Assembly: GCA_017451385.1 (NCBI GenBank)
Contig: JAFSPS010000046.1
Span: 1-64,000 of the forward strand
Source of the DNA: Bacteroidales bacterium
GTDB taxonomy: Bacteria > Bacteroidota > Bacteroidia > Bacteroidales > P3
Direction: 5' to 3'
DNA length: 64,000 nucleotides
Positions 17,110 through 24,911 of the stretch are shown here, one piece after another. The position numbers and the translations under genes are program-made. The notes below the pieces were generated by a model. The model was given only the letters and a program-made list of their open reading frames with translations, had not been told where the DNA came from and made no database searches. How positions within the stretch are numbered: the stretch's first letter is position 1; every line of letters begins with the position of its first letter.

Positions 17110-18297
17110 ATGACTATGAATGCCTCAGAGCGGCTCTGGAACACAAACTATATAAAGGTGATGGCGGCCAACTTCATGATTTATTTCTCTTTCATGTTGC
17201 TGACGCCCCTCTTGCCGATTTATCTTCACGACACCTTCGCCGCCAGCAAGGACACCATTGGTCTCGTACTTTTTGGCTATTCGGTCCTTGCCCTTGTCAT
17301 GCGTCTTTTCAGTGGCTATATCGTTGATAGTTTTCCGCGTAAGCAGGTGGCATTCATTAGTTTTTTCTTCTTCACGCTATTTTTTGTCGGCTATATAGCA
17401 GCAGGCTCTTTGCTTCTCTTTGCTGTGGTGCGCACGTTGCATGGTGCGCCTTTTGGTGCCGTAACGGTAAGCAACAGTACGATAGCTATAGATGTGCTGC
17501 CGTCGTCGCGGCGCACCGAGGGCATAGGCTACTATGGATTAGGCAACAACATTGCCTCAGCCATCAGTCCCTCCGTTGCACTGTGGATTTACCATTCCAC
17601 GCACAATTTCACTATTTTATTCTGGATGGCAATGCTTACGGCTCTGCTGGGGCTTGTCATCTCTTCTACAGTTAAATTGCCTGTGCGCGAGCTGAGGCGC
17701 GATAAGAAAGCAGTCTCGCTTGACCGTTTTTTCCTAACGCGCGGGTGGAGCCATGCTCTAACCATCACACTCTACGCCTTCTCCTATGGCGTTGTGTCCA
17801 CCTATCTTGCCATCTATGGGCAGCAACAGTTGGGCATAGATGGAGGTGCAGGCTTGTTTTTCTTGCTACTCTCGGTGGGCCTTATCACATCACGTCTCAC
17901 AGGCAACAGGCTGCTGCGTGCTGGGCGTCTGGTGCATAGCGCATCCATAGGAGTATGTGTCTCTGCCGTGGGCTACCTGCTCTTTGCTGCTATGCCCAAC
18001 GAGGTGGGCTACTATGGTGCCGCCCTTGTCATAGGTCTTGGCAACGGACGCATGTACCCTGCTTATCAGAATATGTTTGTCGATATGGCAGAACATTCGC
18101 AGCGAGGCACCGCCAACAGTTCCATCCTCGTCTCATGGGATGTGGGTGTAGGCCTTGGCATCCTTCTTGGTGGTGTTGTTGCCGAGCATTGCGGCTATAC
18201 GGCAGCTTTTTATGTGGCATGGGCCGTCAATCTCGCTGGTGCCCTATTCTTCTTCCTCCACACCCGCCACGACTTCCAACGCAAACGCCTGCGGTAA
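17110..18297 (+). CDS. MFS transporter (DHA1-like)
   Basis: Inner-membrane major facilitator with about 12 hydrophobic segments in 395 residues. Family features include the loop between TM2 and TM3 (SGYIVDSFPRKQ, the G-x(3)-D-x(2)-G/P-R-K region) and alternating Gly-rich helices. Substrate is not evident; DHA1 members export drugs or small metabolites. The ATG at 17110 directly follows the stop of the regulator, so hemerythrin, regulator and transporter form one tight unit; that hints that the transporter may be a target or effector of the same stress response. An ATG two codons later is an alternative start. Confidence 0.88.
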   Translation: MTMNASERLWNTNYIKVMAANFMIYFSFMLLTPLLPIYLHDTFAASKDTIGLVLFGYSVLALVMRLFSGYIVDSFPRKQVAFISFFFFTLFFVGYIAAGSLLLFAVVRTLHGAPFGAVTVSNSTIAIDVLPSSRRTEGIGYYGLGNNIASAISPSVALWIYHSTHNFTILFWMAMLTALLGLVISSTVKLPVRELRRDKKAVSLDRFFLTRGWSHALTITLYAFSYGVVSTYLAIYGQQQLGIDGGAGLFFLLLSVGLITSRLTGNRLLRAGRLVHSASIGVCVSAVGYLLFAAMPNEVGYYGAALVIGLGNGRMYPAYQNMFVDMAEHSQRGTANSSILVSWDVGVGLGILLGGVVAEHCGYTAAFYVAWAVNLAGALFFFLHTRHDFQRKRLR

Positions 18298-18311
18298 GCA
18301 GGCCTGTGTTA

Positions 18312-18348
18312 GCCAGCTCCGAAGTGGCGGCTGGCAATAGTTTTTTTT
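18312..18348 (+). terminator. Rho-independent terminator after the MFS gene
   Basis: GCCAGC at 18312-18317 pairs with GCTGGC at 18330-18335 (with further imperfect pairing inside), followed closely by eight T residues at 18341-18348. A second small hairpin (GCCTGC/GCAGGC, 18287-18303) spans the stop codon. Confidence 0.75.
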
Positions 18349-18360
18349 CTATGAGGCATC

Positions 18361-18685
18361 TTCTTAATGGAAGACAGCATCTGTGTTGTCAAAGGCAAGA
18401 CTCATAGTTGAGGTCAAAAGACGCTTGCCATCTGGCATAGTGGCGTGGAGATAAACAACGAGAAACAGTTTTTTTAGATGCAAGACTCCCTAATAGTGTT
18501 TACAGTGCTCGACCTTATCTATGTGAATAACGATAACATGCTGCCAACTATCTTTTTGACGTAGAGACATGGAACGTGGAGCTGACGTGAGAAGAGTTTG
18601 CAAAACAGGTGTTCAAGGAGCAACAGAGCCATCCTTCTCCACGACAATGGCTACATCGTGCCGTGCACCTTTGTAGGCCGCAAGG
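18361..18685 (+). pseudogene. Possible decayed coding sequence
   Basis: No intact ORF, but peptide-like stretches in more than one frame suggest gene debris: in one frame DVETWNVELT, a stop, then EEFAKQVFKEQQS (about 18550-18640); in another frame shortly after, HDNGYIVPCTFVGRKVTAAS (about 18638-18700). A frameshift plus a stop would explain this. No family was recognised, and chance cannot be excluded. Confidence 0.25.
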
Positions 18686-19081
18686 TCACCGCTGCCTCCA
18701 GCGGTCTTCCAACTCGTCCAGCTTGCGGTGGAAGCCGTAGCGCAGCCATGTGAGCAACTTCTTCAGAAGCCAGAACGGTAGCAGGAATGGGAAAAAGAGA
18801 AAAAAGACAACCTTCAGGACAGCTCTGCGCCGATTGGAACGGCGGATAGCCGCCTCGTCCTGAAAATACGTGCCAAACAAAGGACTCCAGCCACTCCCGT
18901 AAAGCAAGCGACCGAGAAAAAGAATCGCAAAAGCAACGACACAAGCAAACGTCATCATTTCTATAGCCTCCTTTTCGCCGGCAAAGATACACAAAAAAAC
19001 TGATACCGATAGCAAAACGGCGGACAGCGCAAAATAACCTCGGCCGCCGCCTTGATAGAGAGAAATAAAACCTACTTGCAC
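18686..19081 (-). CDS. Small hypothetical membrane protein
   Basis: Unrecognised 131-residue protein with three hydrophobic stretches: FALSAVLLSVSVFLCIFAG, TFACVVAFAILFLGRLLYG and VVFFLFFPFLLPFWLL. Arg/Lys-rich segments lie between and after them, and a charged tail ends DELEDRWRQR. Codon use in the second half is like that of the surrounding genes, which supports it being real. The longest form uses a GTG start at 19081; the MMTF methionines near 18950 would remove the first helix. It runs against the preceding genes, alone in a gene-poor patch. No function is proposed. Confidence 0.5.
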   Translation of the reverse strand: MQVGFISLYQGGGRGYFALSAVLLSVSVFLCIFAGEKEAIEMMTFACVVAFAILFLGRLLYGSGWSPLFGTYFQDEAAIRRSNRRRAVLKVVFFLFFPFLLPFWLLKKLLTWLRYGFHRKLDELEDRWRQR

Positions 19082-19341
19082 GGCTCCCGCTTGCCGCTGC
19101 TATAATCCCAACAAGGCAAAAACGCCTTTCAAACGCCTTTCAAAGATAAAAAAATGGAAAACACAGCAAAAGTGTGTGTATGGAGATAACTATCGCGTGT
19201 GTGAGAATTAAAAATGTACTTTTCGTTTTTGCAATCATGTATTTTTTTGTTTTTTCAAAAAGGTACAATTCGTTTTTATTTTACGCACAATTCGTTTTGT
19301 GATTTATATATAAACTATACATACGGAGGTTTCGTGCTTTT

Positions 19342-19420
19342 GCCCTTTCAGGGCGTGAAGACTTGTCAATTCTTCCCCAAGGTGCTGCCTTGGGCTGTGT
19401 GTGTTATGGCCTTTCAGGCC
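19342..19420. repeat. Triple-palindrome repeat element
   Basis: Three short palindromes in 79 bp: GCCCTTTCAGGGC (19342-19354), CCCAAGG-TGCTG-CCTTGGG (19376-19394) and GGCCTTTCAGGCC (19408-19420). The outer two share the core CCTTTCAGG. The regular layout looks like one unit of a dispersed palindromic repeat family, and no protein is encoded. Copies elsewhere cannot be checked within this window. Confidence 0.65.
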
Positions 19421-19474
19421 GTTTGTAATAGGTAAGCTATTTTTGCACGATTACTTAGGTTTCAAAAAAATACT

Positions 19475-19482
19475 TATCTTTG
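19475..19482 (+). promoter_or_regulatory. TATCTTTG -7 box with no gene behind it
   Basis: Perfect -7 consensus match, with only weak -33 candidates. The following 400 bp have no coding sequence but do hold inverted repeats (CGCTTAC/GTAAGC at 19487-19508; AAGCAT/ATGCTT near 19580). It could drive a small RNA or a long leader for the gene at 19878. Confidence 0.45.
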
Positions 19483-19877
19483 CAAACGCTTACGAGAGTT
19501 ATGTAAGCAAAGCGGAAAAGCATTGTAAGAGTGTCCTTTCATTGAAATTCGCCAAATCTCAAAAAGCAGGAGGACGAAGCATGTATGCTTTTGCTTGATG
19601 TGTATGCAGATTGATTCAGCATACCTCGGGCGTGAGACGTGTTTCATTAATCCAGTTCCTGCAAAGGTGTTTGGCGATACCTCAATGAAAACGGACATGA
19701 ACACATAAGTCTCATGCCTTTCTTTTATTGTGTTTAATAACTTGTTGGAGACTTGGAGTTGCATAAATTGTTGCCTATGACAGATAAATAAGAAACAAAA
19801 ACATGAAGGAACTAACCGAATAGATTTTCAATAATAGTAGGTTAGGATGTGAAAAAAAACTTTTAATCGAAACCAAA

Positions 19878-20309
19878 ATGAAAAATTATATGTTTGTAAT
19901 TGATATTATAAGCATTTTGATTGCATCAGTTTCGTTAGTATTTACGATATTGATGTATCAAATTGCTAAAAAAGATTTGAAAAACAAACTTATAGATATC
20001 AATAGGCAAGTGTCTAATATCAACAATTCGGTTGGTTTTACATTGGAACGTTCTAAATGGAATTTGATTTATGAGCGATATTTCCCAAAGGGAAGAATCC
20101 TTTCAAATGATTTTGAAAAGGCTGTCTTATCCGCATATCACGATATTGTTTCTCTTATACCAAATCTTGACAGTGAAGGGAAACAAGACGAGGATTATTA
20201 TCTTGGGGAATGGTTGCTAAAAGAACGACCAGAATACGAGATATTGGCAGGTAAGTCAAAAAAAGATGCTGCCTATTTAATTTATTCAATCAGAAAAAAA
20301 CAATACTAA
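19878..20309 (+). CDS. Hypothetical AT-rich membrane-anchored protein
   Basis: Unrecognised 143-residue protein. An N-terminal hydrophobic segment (about residues 6-29, VIDIISILIASVSLVFTILMYQIA) is followed by a short Lys/Asn-rich helical stretch and a soluble, mostly polar remainder. The arrangement suggests a single-pass inner-membrane protein with a cytoplasmic domain. The gene is much richer in A and T than its neighbours and uses A/T-ending codons, which points to acquisition from another source. The next gene starts 2 bp after its stop, so the two form an operon. Confidence 0.7.
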   Translation: MKNYMFVIDIISILIASVSLVFTILMYQIAKKDLKNKLIDINRQVSNINNSVGFTLERSKWNLIYERYFPKGRILSNDFEKAVLSAYHDIVSLIPNLDSEGKQDEDYYLGEWLLKERPEYEILAGKSKKDAAYLIYSIRKKQY

Positions 20310-20310
20310 T

Positions 20311-21612
20311 ATGAAGAAAATAAAAATTATTCTAATGTTTGTTATGACACTAATCATAACTTTACCTTTATCTGCACAATGTGAAAAAAAATTGAAAAAA
20401 TCCGAAGACTATATCCAAAAAAAAGAAGGTTATATATATCAATGGTTTGAATGCGGAGACGCTGTTTATAGTTTGAATGGTAAACAATTATTTTCTTTTG
20501 ATGGATATGTGTTTTATAAAGGAGGTGGGTTGTTCTCTTGTCAAAATTATGGAAGGGAAAATAAATATGGTGAAAAAATTTTGATTGTATATGATACTAC
20601 TGGAAATATAATTTTCCCCGAAGAATTTGGGGCAATTCATTTATACTATTGTGGCAATGATTATTTTTCTGTAGAAATAAATGGTATAAATGGTAAAGAA
20701 ATACCTGCATTGTATAGAGGAAATGGTGAGTGCGTTATCCCTTTCTCTGCTGGATTTAAAAAAGTGGGTTATAACAAAAAGGCAGATCTTATTTATGTAT
20801 ATGATAATCAGGACAGGGAAATACAATATAGCCCAGATTTGCAATATTACTATGCCGTACCTCCAGAAGTAATTGGAGATGGAGGAGATGGCGGGAAAAG
20901 ATTATTTGAACGGTTTAAACAAAAAGTTCCGACAAATAGTAAAATCAAGCCGAAATTGTCAGATAACGCAATGTATTATTGCTCAAATGCAGGTGTAGTT
21001 AATAAGTCTAAAAATAAAACAGAAAGTGAGCTAAACAATATAGATAAGGATGGATCTGGATTGCTTTACGAAGGTATGTATACTGTGACGTGTCAAGGCG
21101 TTTCTACGATTGATAATTATAAAATATACGAAACTCACATATATAATGGATTTGTATATGCTGAATTTAAGGGGATGTCATCCAGTGGGAATCGCATATA
21201 CAGAGGTGATGCTCCATTTGGAACGACTGAAGAATATGTGGTGTATCCTGATTTTCGTATGGGTTTGGTTAGAACATATATAAGTCTATATGGTTCTAGT
21301 AAAGAGACTTGTACTGTTACAAAGGGAGAAACAAAAATATCGTCGCCTTCGGTAGGTGGATTTGATGCTGGCAATGGTGGTGGTAGTGGCGGCATACAGA
21401 GTGGCACTGGGAAGACAAATAATCCCGTTCAGCCGCATCAAAAGAAAAAGATGTGTACTTCATGCAATCATTCTGGTCAATGCCCAAATTGTAATGGTAA
21501 AGGTTCTCGTAATGTGAGGGGGACAATCGTAAGATGTACAAATTGTGGAGGCAATGGACGGTGTCCTTATTGTGGTGGTACGGGAGAGAAGACAACGGTG
21601 GAATATTATTGA
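20311..21612 (+). CDS. Secreted protein of unknown function with DnaJ-like Cys-rich tail
   Basis: 433-residue protein with a signal peptide ending LSA-QC; the Cys is not in a proper lipobox, so signal peptidase I is more likely. The body (25-355) has repeated beta-type segments of the kind seen in WG-repeat proteins (such as GEKILIVYDTTGNIIFPEEFG), but I cannot assign it firmly. A Gly/Ser-rich linker leads to a C-terminal module with four zinc-ribbon-like motifs: CTSCNHSG, CPNCNGKG, CTNCGGNG and CPYCGGTG. These resemble the central region of DnaJ, but no J domain exists. Strongly AT-rich, like the preceding gene. A bidirectional terminator follows. Confidence 0.75.
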   Translation: MKKIKIILMFVMTLIITLPLSAQCEKKLKKSEDYIQKKEGYIYQWFECGDAVYSLNGKQLFSFDGYVFYKGGGLFSCQNYGRENKYGEKILIVYDTTGNIIFPEEFGAIHLYYCGNDYFSVEINGINGKEIPALYRGNGECVIPFSAGFKKVGYNKKADLIYVYDNQDREIQYSPDLQYYYAVPPEVIGDGGDGGKRLFERFKQKVPTNSKIKPKLSDNAMYYCSNAGVVNKSKNKTESELNNIDKDGSGLLYEGMYTVTCQGVSTIDNYKIYETHIYNGFVYAEFKGMSSSGNRIYRGDAPFGTTEEYVVYPDFRMGLVRTYISLYGSSKETCTVTKGETKISSPSVGGFDAGNGGGSGGIQSGTGKTNNPVQPHQKKKMCTSCNHSGQCPNCNGKGSRNVRGTIVRCTNCGGNGRCPYCGGTGEKTTVEYY

Positions 21613-21649
21613 TAGATTATTTCATGTGATATAACTATCGTTAAAAATG

Positions 21650-21688
21650 ACAAAAGGCATACCTGCGCTTGGAGGGTATGCCTTTTGT
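21650..21688. terminator. Bidirectional terminator between convergent genes
   Basis: Perfect 14-bp stem: ACAAAAGGCATACC (21650-21663) and GGTATGCCTTTTGT (21675-21688) around an 11-nt loop, with A and T runs at the base on each strand. It serves the plus-strand gene ending at 21612 and the minus-strand ribBA ending at 21721. Confidence 0.9.
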
Positions 21689-21720
21689 TATTTGCTGTAT
21701 GGCGGTTTTCATTCCCTATC

Positions 21721-22917
21721 TTACAACTTCAAATCGTGGCCCATGCGGTCTTGTTTGGTTTTCAGGTAGCGTTCGTTGTACTGGTTGGGTTCTATCACTA
21801 TGGGGATGGTCTCAACAATCTGGAGGCCGTAGCCTTCGAGGCCGCTGCGTTTCACGGGGTTGTTGGTCATCAGACGCATCTTGCTGATGCCGAGGTCGCG
21901 CAGTATCTGGGCTCCGATGCCGTAGTCGCGCTCGTCGGGTTTGAAGCCCAGCTGGATGTTGGCATCGACGGTGTCGTAGCCTTGCTCTTGCAGGTGGTAG
22001 GCTTTGAGCTTGTTGACGAGGCCTATGCCGCGTCCTTCCTGACTCATGTAAAGCACCAGGCCTTTGCCTTCTTGCTCTACCATCTCCATGGCACGGTGCA
22101 ACTGGTCACCGCAGTCGCACTTGCATGAGCCGAATATGTCGCCCGTGGCGCAGCTGGAGTGGACGCGCACCATGATGGGTTCGCCTTCCTGCCATTCGCC
22201 TTTCTTGAGAGCGAGGTGTGTGGCGCCGTTGTCGAGCTGAGTGTAGGCAATCAGCTTGAAGTTGCCCCATCGTGTGGGCATGAACACTTCTTCTTCTTTG
22301 CGTATGAGCGTCTCGTGGGCTACGCGGTAGGCTATGAGGTCTTTGATGGTGATGATTTTAAGGCCGAATTTTTCAGCCACAATCTCCAGTTGTGGCAGGC
22401 GAGCCATGGTGCCGTCGTCGTTGATGATTTCTATGAGTGCGCCGCAAGGTTTGAGGCCGGCAAGGCGTGCGAGGTCCACGGCAGCCTCGGTGTGTCCGGC
22501 GCGTACCAGCACGCCGCCGTTGCGGGCGCGCAGCGGGTTGATATGTCCTGGGCGGCCGAGGTCGGAGGGGCGTGTGGCGTCGTCGCTGAGTGCTTTGATG
22601 GTCATGGCGCGGTCGTACATGGAGACGCCGGTGGTGCATCCGTTGCCGAGCAAATCGACGGTGATGGTGAAGGGGGTGCCGAGGAGCGAGGTGTTGTCAT
22701 GTACCTGCATGTCGAGCCCCAGCTCTTTGCATCGTTGCTCGGTGATGGGGGCGCAGAGCACGCCGCGTCCGTTCTTGAGCATGAAGTTGACTTTGTCGGG
22801 GGTTATCTTCTCGGCGGCGATGATGAAATCGCCTTCGTTCTCGCGGTCTTCGTCGTCAACCACTATTACGAATTTGCCGTCGCGGATGTCTTGTAGGGCT
22901 TCTTCTATGGTGTTCAT
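21721..22917 (-). CDS. ribBA: RibBA, DHBP synthase / GTP cyclohydrolase II
   Basis: Bifunctional enzyme catalysing both entry reactions of riboflavin synthesis. N-terminal 3,4-dihydroxy-2-butanone-4-phosphate synthase domain (1 to about 200) with the acidic loop [17 protein letters not shown]-terminal GTP cyclohydrolase II domain (about 205-398) with the zinc cysteines in [18 protein letters not shown] and the catalytic QEGRGIGL. 398 residues, complete. It starts 44 bp after the lptB stop on the same strand; the gap is far too short for an FMN riboswitch, so none controls it from here. Confidence 0.97.
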   Translation of the reverse strand: MNTIEEALQDIRDGKFVIVVDDEDRENEGDFIIAAEKITPDKVNFMLKNGRGVLCAPITEQRCKELGLDMQVHDNTSLLGTPFTITVDLLGNGCTTGVSMYDRAMTIKALSDDATRPSDLGRPGHINPLRARNGGVLVRAGHTEAAVDLARLAGLKPCGALIEIINDDGTMARLPQLEIVAEKFGLKIITIKDLIAYRVAHETLIRKEEEVFMPTRWGNFKLIAYTQLDNGATHLALKKGEWQEGEPIMVRVHSSCATGDIFGSCKCDCGDQLHRAMEMVEQEGKGLVLYMSQEGRGIGLVNKLKAYHLQEQGYDTVDANIQLGFKPDERDYGIGAQILRDLGISKMRLMTNNPVKRSGLEGYGLQIVETIPIVIEPNQYNERYLKTKQDRMGHDLKL

Positions 22918-22961
22918 ATATGTGTCAGTTTGTTTAGTTGCTTGTATGAAAAAAGGTATGG

Positions 22962-23753
22962 TTATGATAGTGTTTGTTGGTTTTCGTTGTCCGAAGGCTT
23001 GTTGTCGATAATGGCCTTGGCATTGTGGCGACGCAGGACGAAGTCGCGTCCCAGGTATTTCTCCCTCACATCGGGGTCTGCCGCCATCTCTTCGGGTGTG
23101 CCTTCGTGCAGCACGCTGCCTTCGTAGAGCAGGTAGGCGCGGTCGGTGATGGAGAGGGTCTCATGCACGTTGTGGTCGGTGATGAGGATGCCTATGTTGC
23201 GTTCTTTGAGGTGCGCCACGATGTCCTGAATGTCCTGTACGGCTATGGGGTCCACGCCGGCGAAAGGCTCGTCGAGGAGTAGGAATTTAGGGTCGTTGGC
23301 GAGTGCGCGCGCTATCTCGGTGCGCCGGCGTTCGCCGCCGGAGAGCTGTATGCCCTTGCTGAGGCGAATCTTCTCCAATCCGAATTCGTTGATGAGAGAT
23401 TCCAGCTTTGCCTGGCGTTGCTGCTTGGAGAGCTCCTTGCGAAATTCGAGTACCGACATGATGTTGTCCTCTACCGACATCTGGCGGAATACGGAGGCTT
23501 CTTGAGCCAGATAGCCCACGCCTTTCTGTGCTCGGCGGTACATGGGCATATCGGTGATGTTTTTATCGTCGAGAAAGACCTTGCCGGAATAGGGGCGTAT
23601 GATGCCTACAATCATGTAGAATGTCGTTGTCTTGCCGGCACCGTTGGGACCGAGGAGCCCCACAATCTCGCCTTGTCGCACGTTGACGCTCACACCTTTC
23701 ACCACGGTGCGCGACCTATATTTCTTTACTACTTGTTCGGTTCGTAGTTCCAC
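22962..23753 (-). CDS. lptB: LptB, LPS export ABC transporter ATPase
   Basis: Cytoplasmic ATPase that powers LPS extraction from the inner membrane with LptF and LptG. Walker [15 protein letters not shown], signature [15 protein letters not shown], Walker [14 protein letters not shown] and the LptB-typical switch HNVHETL are all present. The 263-residue chain carries a C-terminal extension of about 20 polar residues. It lies between kdsD and ribBA on the minus strand, 109 bp from kdsD. The pairing with kdsD, which makes a Kdo precursor, fits an LPS operon. Confidence 0.95.
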   Translation of the reverse strand: MELRTEQVVKKYRSRTVVKGVSVNVRQGEIVGLLGPNGAGKTTTFYMIVGIIRPYSGKVFLDDKNITDMPMYRRAQKGVGYLAQEASVFRQMSVEDNIMSVLEFRKELSKQQRQAKLESLINEFGLEKIRLSKGIQLSGGERRRTEIARALANDPKFLLLDEPFAGVDPIAVQDIQDIVAHLKERNIGILITDHNVHETLSITDRAYLLYEGSVLHEGTPEEMAADPDVREKYLGRDFVLRRHNAKAIIDNKPSDNENQQTLS

Positions 23754-23862
23754 AGGTTATTATTTTTTCCAGATTGCTTTTTGTTGTTGATTGGGTAGAT
23801 GGTGGGGAAAACTGTTTTAATGCAACATCGGCTTGCCCTATTTTATGGTGGTGAGGCGTAGT

Positions 23863-24831
23863 TTATATTATGCCTTCGCGCAGTATGTCGTGCAGGTGCA
23901 CAATGCCGTCGTAGTGTCCTTCGTTGTCGGTAACTATGAGCTGCGTAATGGCGTTGTTGCGCATTATTTCGAGTGCTTTGACGGCATACTCTGCCGAGCC
24001 TATTTGTTTGGGGTTGAGCGACATGATGTCAGAGGCGTGCAGGTTGTCAAAGGTGATGTGCTTGCGCATCATGCGGCGCAGGTCGCCATCGGTGATGATG
24101 CCCAGAGCCTTGCCGTCCTGTTCCACAACGGTGCATCCCAGCCTTTTGGCCGTCATTTCGAGGATGGTGTCGGCTATCGTCGTGTCTGGTGTTACCGATG
24201 GGCGCTCGTTCTGCACGGAGAGGTCGCCCACGCGCAGATAGAGCTGTTTGCCGAGAGCGCCGCCCGGGTGGAAGCGTGCAAAGTCGCGTGCCGTGAAGTT
24301 GCGGCACTCTATCAGTGCTACTGCCAGCGCGTCGCCCATGACGAGCTGTGCTGTGGTTGACGAAGTCGGTGCGAGGTTGTTGGGGCAGGCCTCGTGAGCC
24401 ACGGTGGTGTTGAGTACGATGTCGGCCTCGTGAGCGAGGAAAGAGTCGGTGTTGCCGACAATGGCGATAAGCGTATTGCCGAAATTTTTAATCAGAGGCA
24501 CGAGGACTTTTATTTCTGGCGTGTTGCCGCTCTTGGAGATGCAGATGACCACATCATCATGCTGCACCATGCCGAGGTCGCCGTGGATGGCATCGGCGGC
24601 GTGCATGAATAGTGCGGGGGTGCCGGTGGAGTTGAAGGTGGAAACAATCTTTGTCGCTATGTTGGCGCTCTTGCCGATGCCTGTAATGATGGCGCGTCCG
24701 GACGAAGAAAAAAGTTTTTTTACCGCCTCGGCAAAATTGATGTCTATTAGTCTGGATAAGTTTTCTATAGCCTTGCCTTCATCGGCAATGACTTGTAATG
24801 CAATATCTTGTATTTCCTTGTCGGATTTCAT
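23863..24831 (-). CDS. kdsD: KdsD/KpsF, D-arabinose-5-phosphate isomerase
   Basis: Converts ribulose-5-phosphate to arabinose-5-phosphate, the first committed step towards Kdo of LPS. SIS domain about residues 35-170 (ITGIGKSANIATKI, CISKSGNTPEIK, and HPGGALGK after it) followed by a CBS pair (about 205-322). I place the start at 24831 (MKSDKEIQD): the longer frame to 24897 adds 22 atypical residues and would begin upstream of the TACATTTG promoter box at 24887-24894. The protein is then 322 residues, the usual size. Confidence 0.95.
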   Translation of the reverse strand: MKSDKEIQDIALQVIADEGKAIENLSRLIDINFAEAVKKLFSSSGRAIITGIGKSANIATKIVSTFNSTGTPALFMHAADAIHGDLGMVQHDDVVICISKSGNTPEIKVLVPLIKNFGNTLIAIVGNTDSFLAHEADIVLNTTVAHEACPNNLAPTSSTTAQLVMGDALAVALIECRNFTARDFARFHPGGALGKQLYLRVGDLSVQNERPSVTPDTTIADTILEMTAKRLGCTVVEQDGKALGIITDGDLRRMMRKHITFDNLHASDIMSLNPKQIGSAEYAVKALEIMRNNAITQLIVTDNEGHYDGIVHLHDILREGII

Positions 24832-24843
24832 TTGCAATTTTTT

Positions 24844-24874
24844 TTTGTGGTGTGGCGGAAAATTGCTAACTTTG
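24844..24874 (+). promoter_or_regulatory. Promoter of recQ
   Basis: TTTG at 24844-24847, spacer of 19 bp, TAACTTTG at 24867-24874: a full consensus Bacteroidota promoter, 37 bp before the recQ start codon. Confidence 0.8.
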
Positions 24875-24886
24875 AATTTCGTTTTG

Positions 24887-24894
24887 CAAATGTA
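24887..24894 (-). promoter_or_regulatory. -7 box of the kdsD-lptB-ribBA operon
   Basis: On the minus strand this reads TACATTTG, a full -7 match, 56 bp upstream of the chosen kdsD start. It faces the recQ promoter with the two -7 boxes only 12 bp apart, so transcription from the two may interfere. Confidence 0.65.
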
Positions 24895-24911
24895 CACGTT
24901 TTTTTGAAATC

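Larger units (their letters stand above)
19082..19877. other. Gene-poor region with repeats and a promoter-like signal
   Basis: About 800 bp with no ORF I would call on either strand. It contains a direct duplication of ACGCCTTTCAA near 19120-19142, the palindromic element at 19342-19420 and the TATCTTTG signal at 19475-19482, each listed separately. A 96-codon minus-strand frame (19474-19764) is open but shows no coding character. Confidence 0.6.

Noticed and set aside
19474-19764. 96-codon minus-strand ORF
   Set aside because: Overlaps a promoter-like box and inverted repeats; composition and lack of any domain argue against coding.
18298-19877. Insertion sequence or integron
   Set aside because: No transposase or integrase frame, no terminal inverted repeats and no target-site duplication could be found; only a palindromic repeat is visible.
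21451-21609. A second dnaJ gene
   Set aside because: Only the cysteine motifs are shared; there is no J domain, and the protein is exported.
22159-22896. 245-codon plus-strand frame opposite ribBA
   Set aside because: Antisense to the conserved RibBA motifs; Val/Gly-rich composition typical of mirror frames.
22918-22961. FMN riboswitch upstream of ribBA
   Set aside because: The gap to lptB is 44 bp, much too short for the aptamer.
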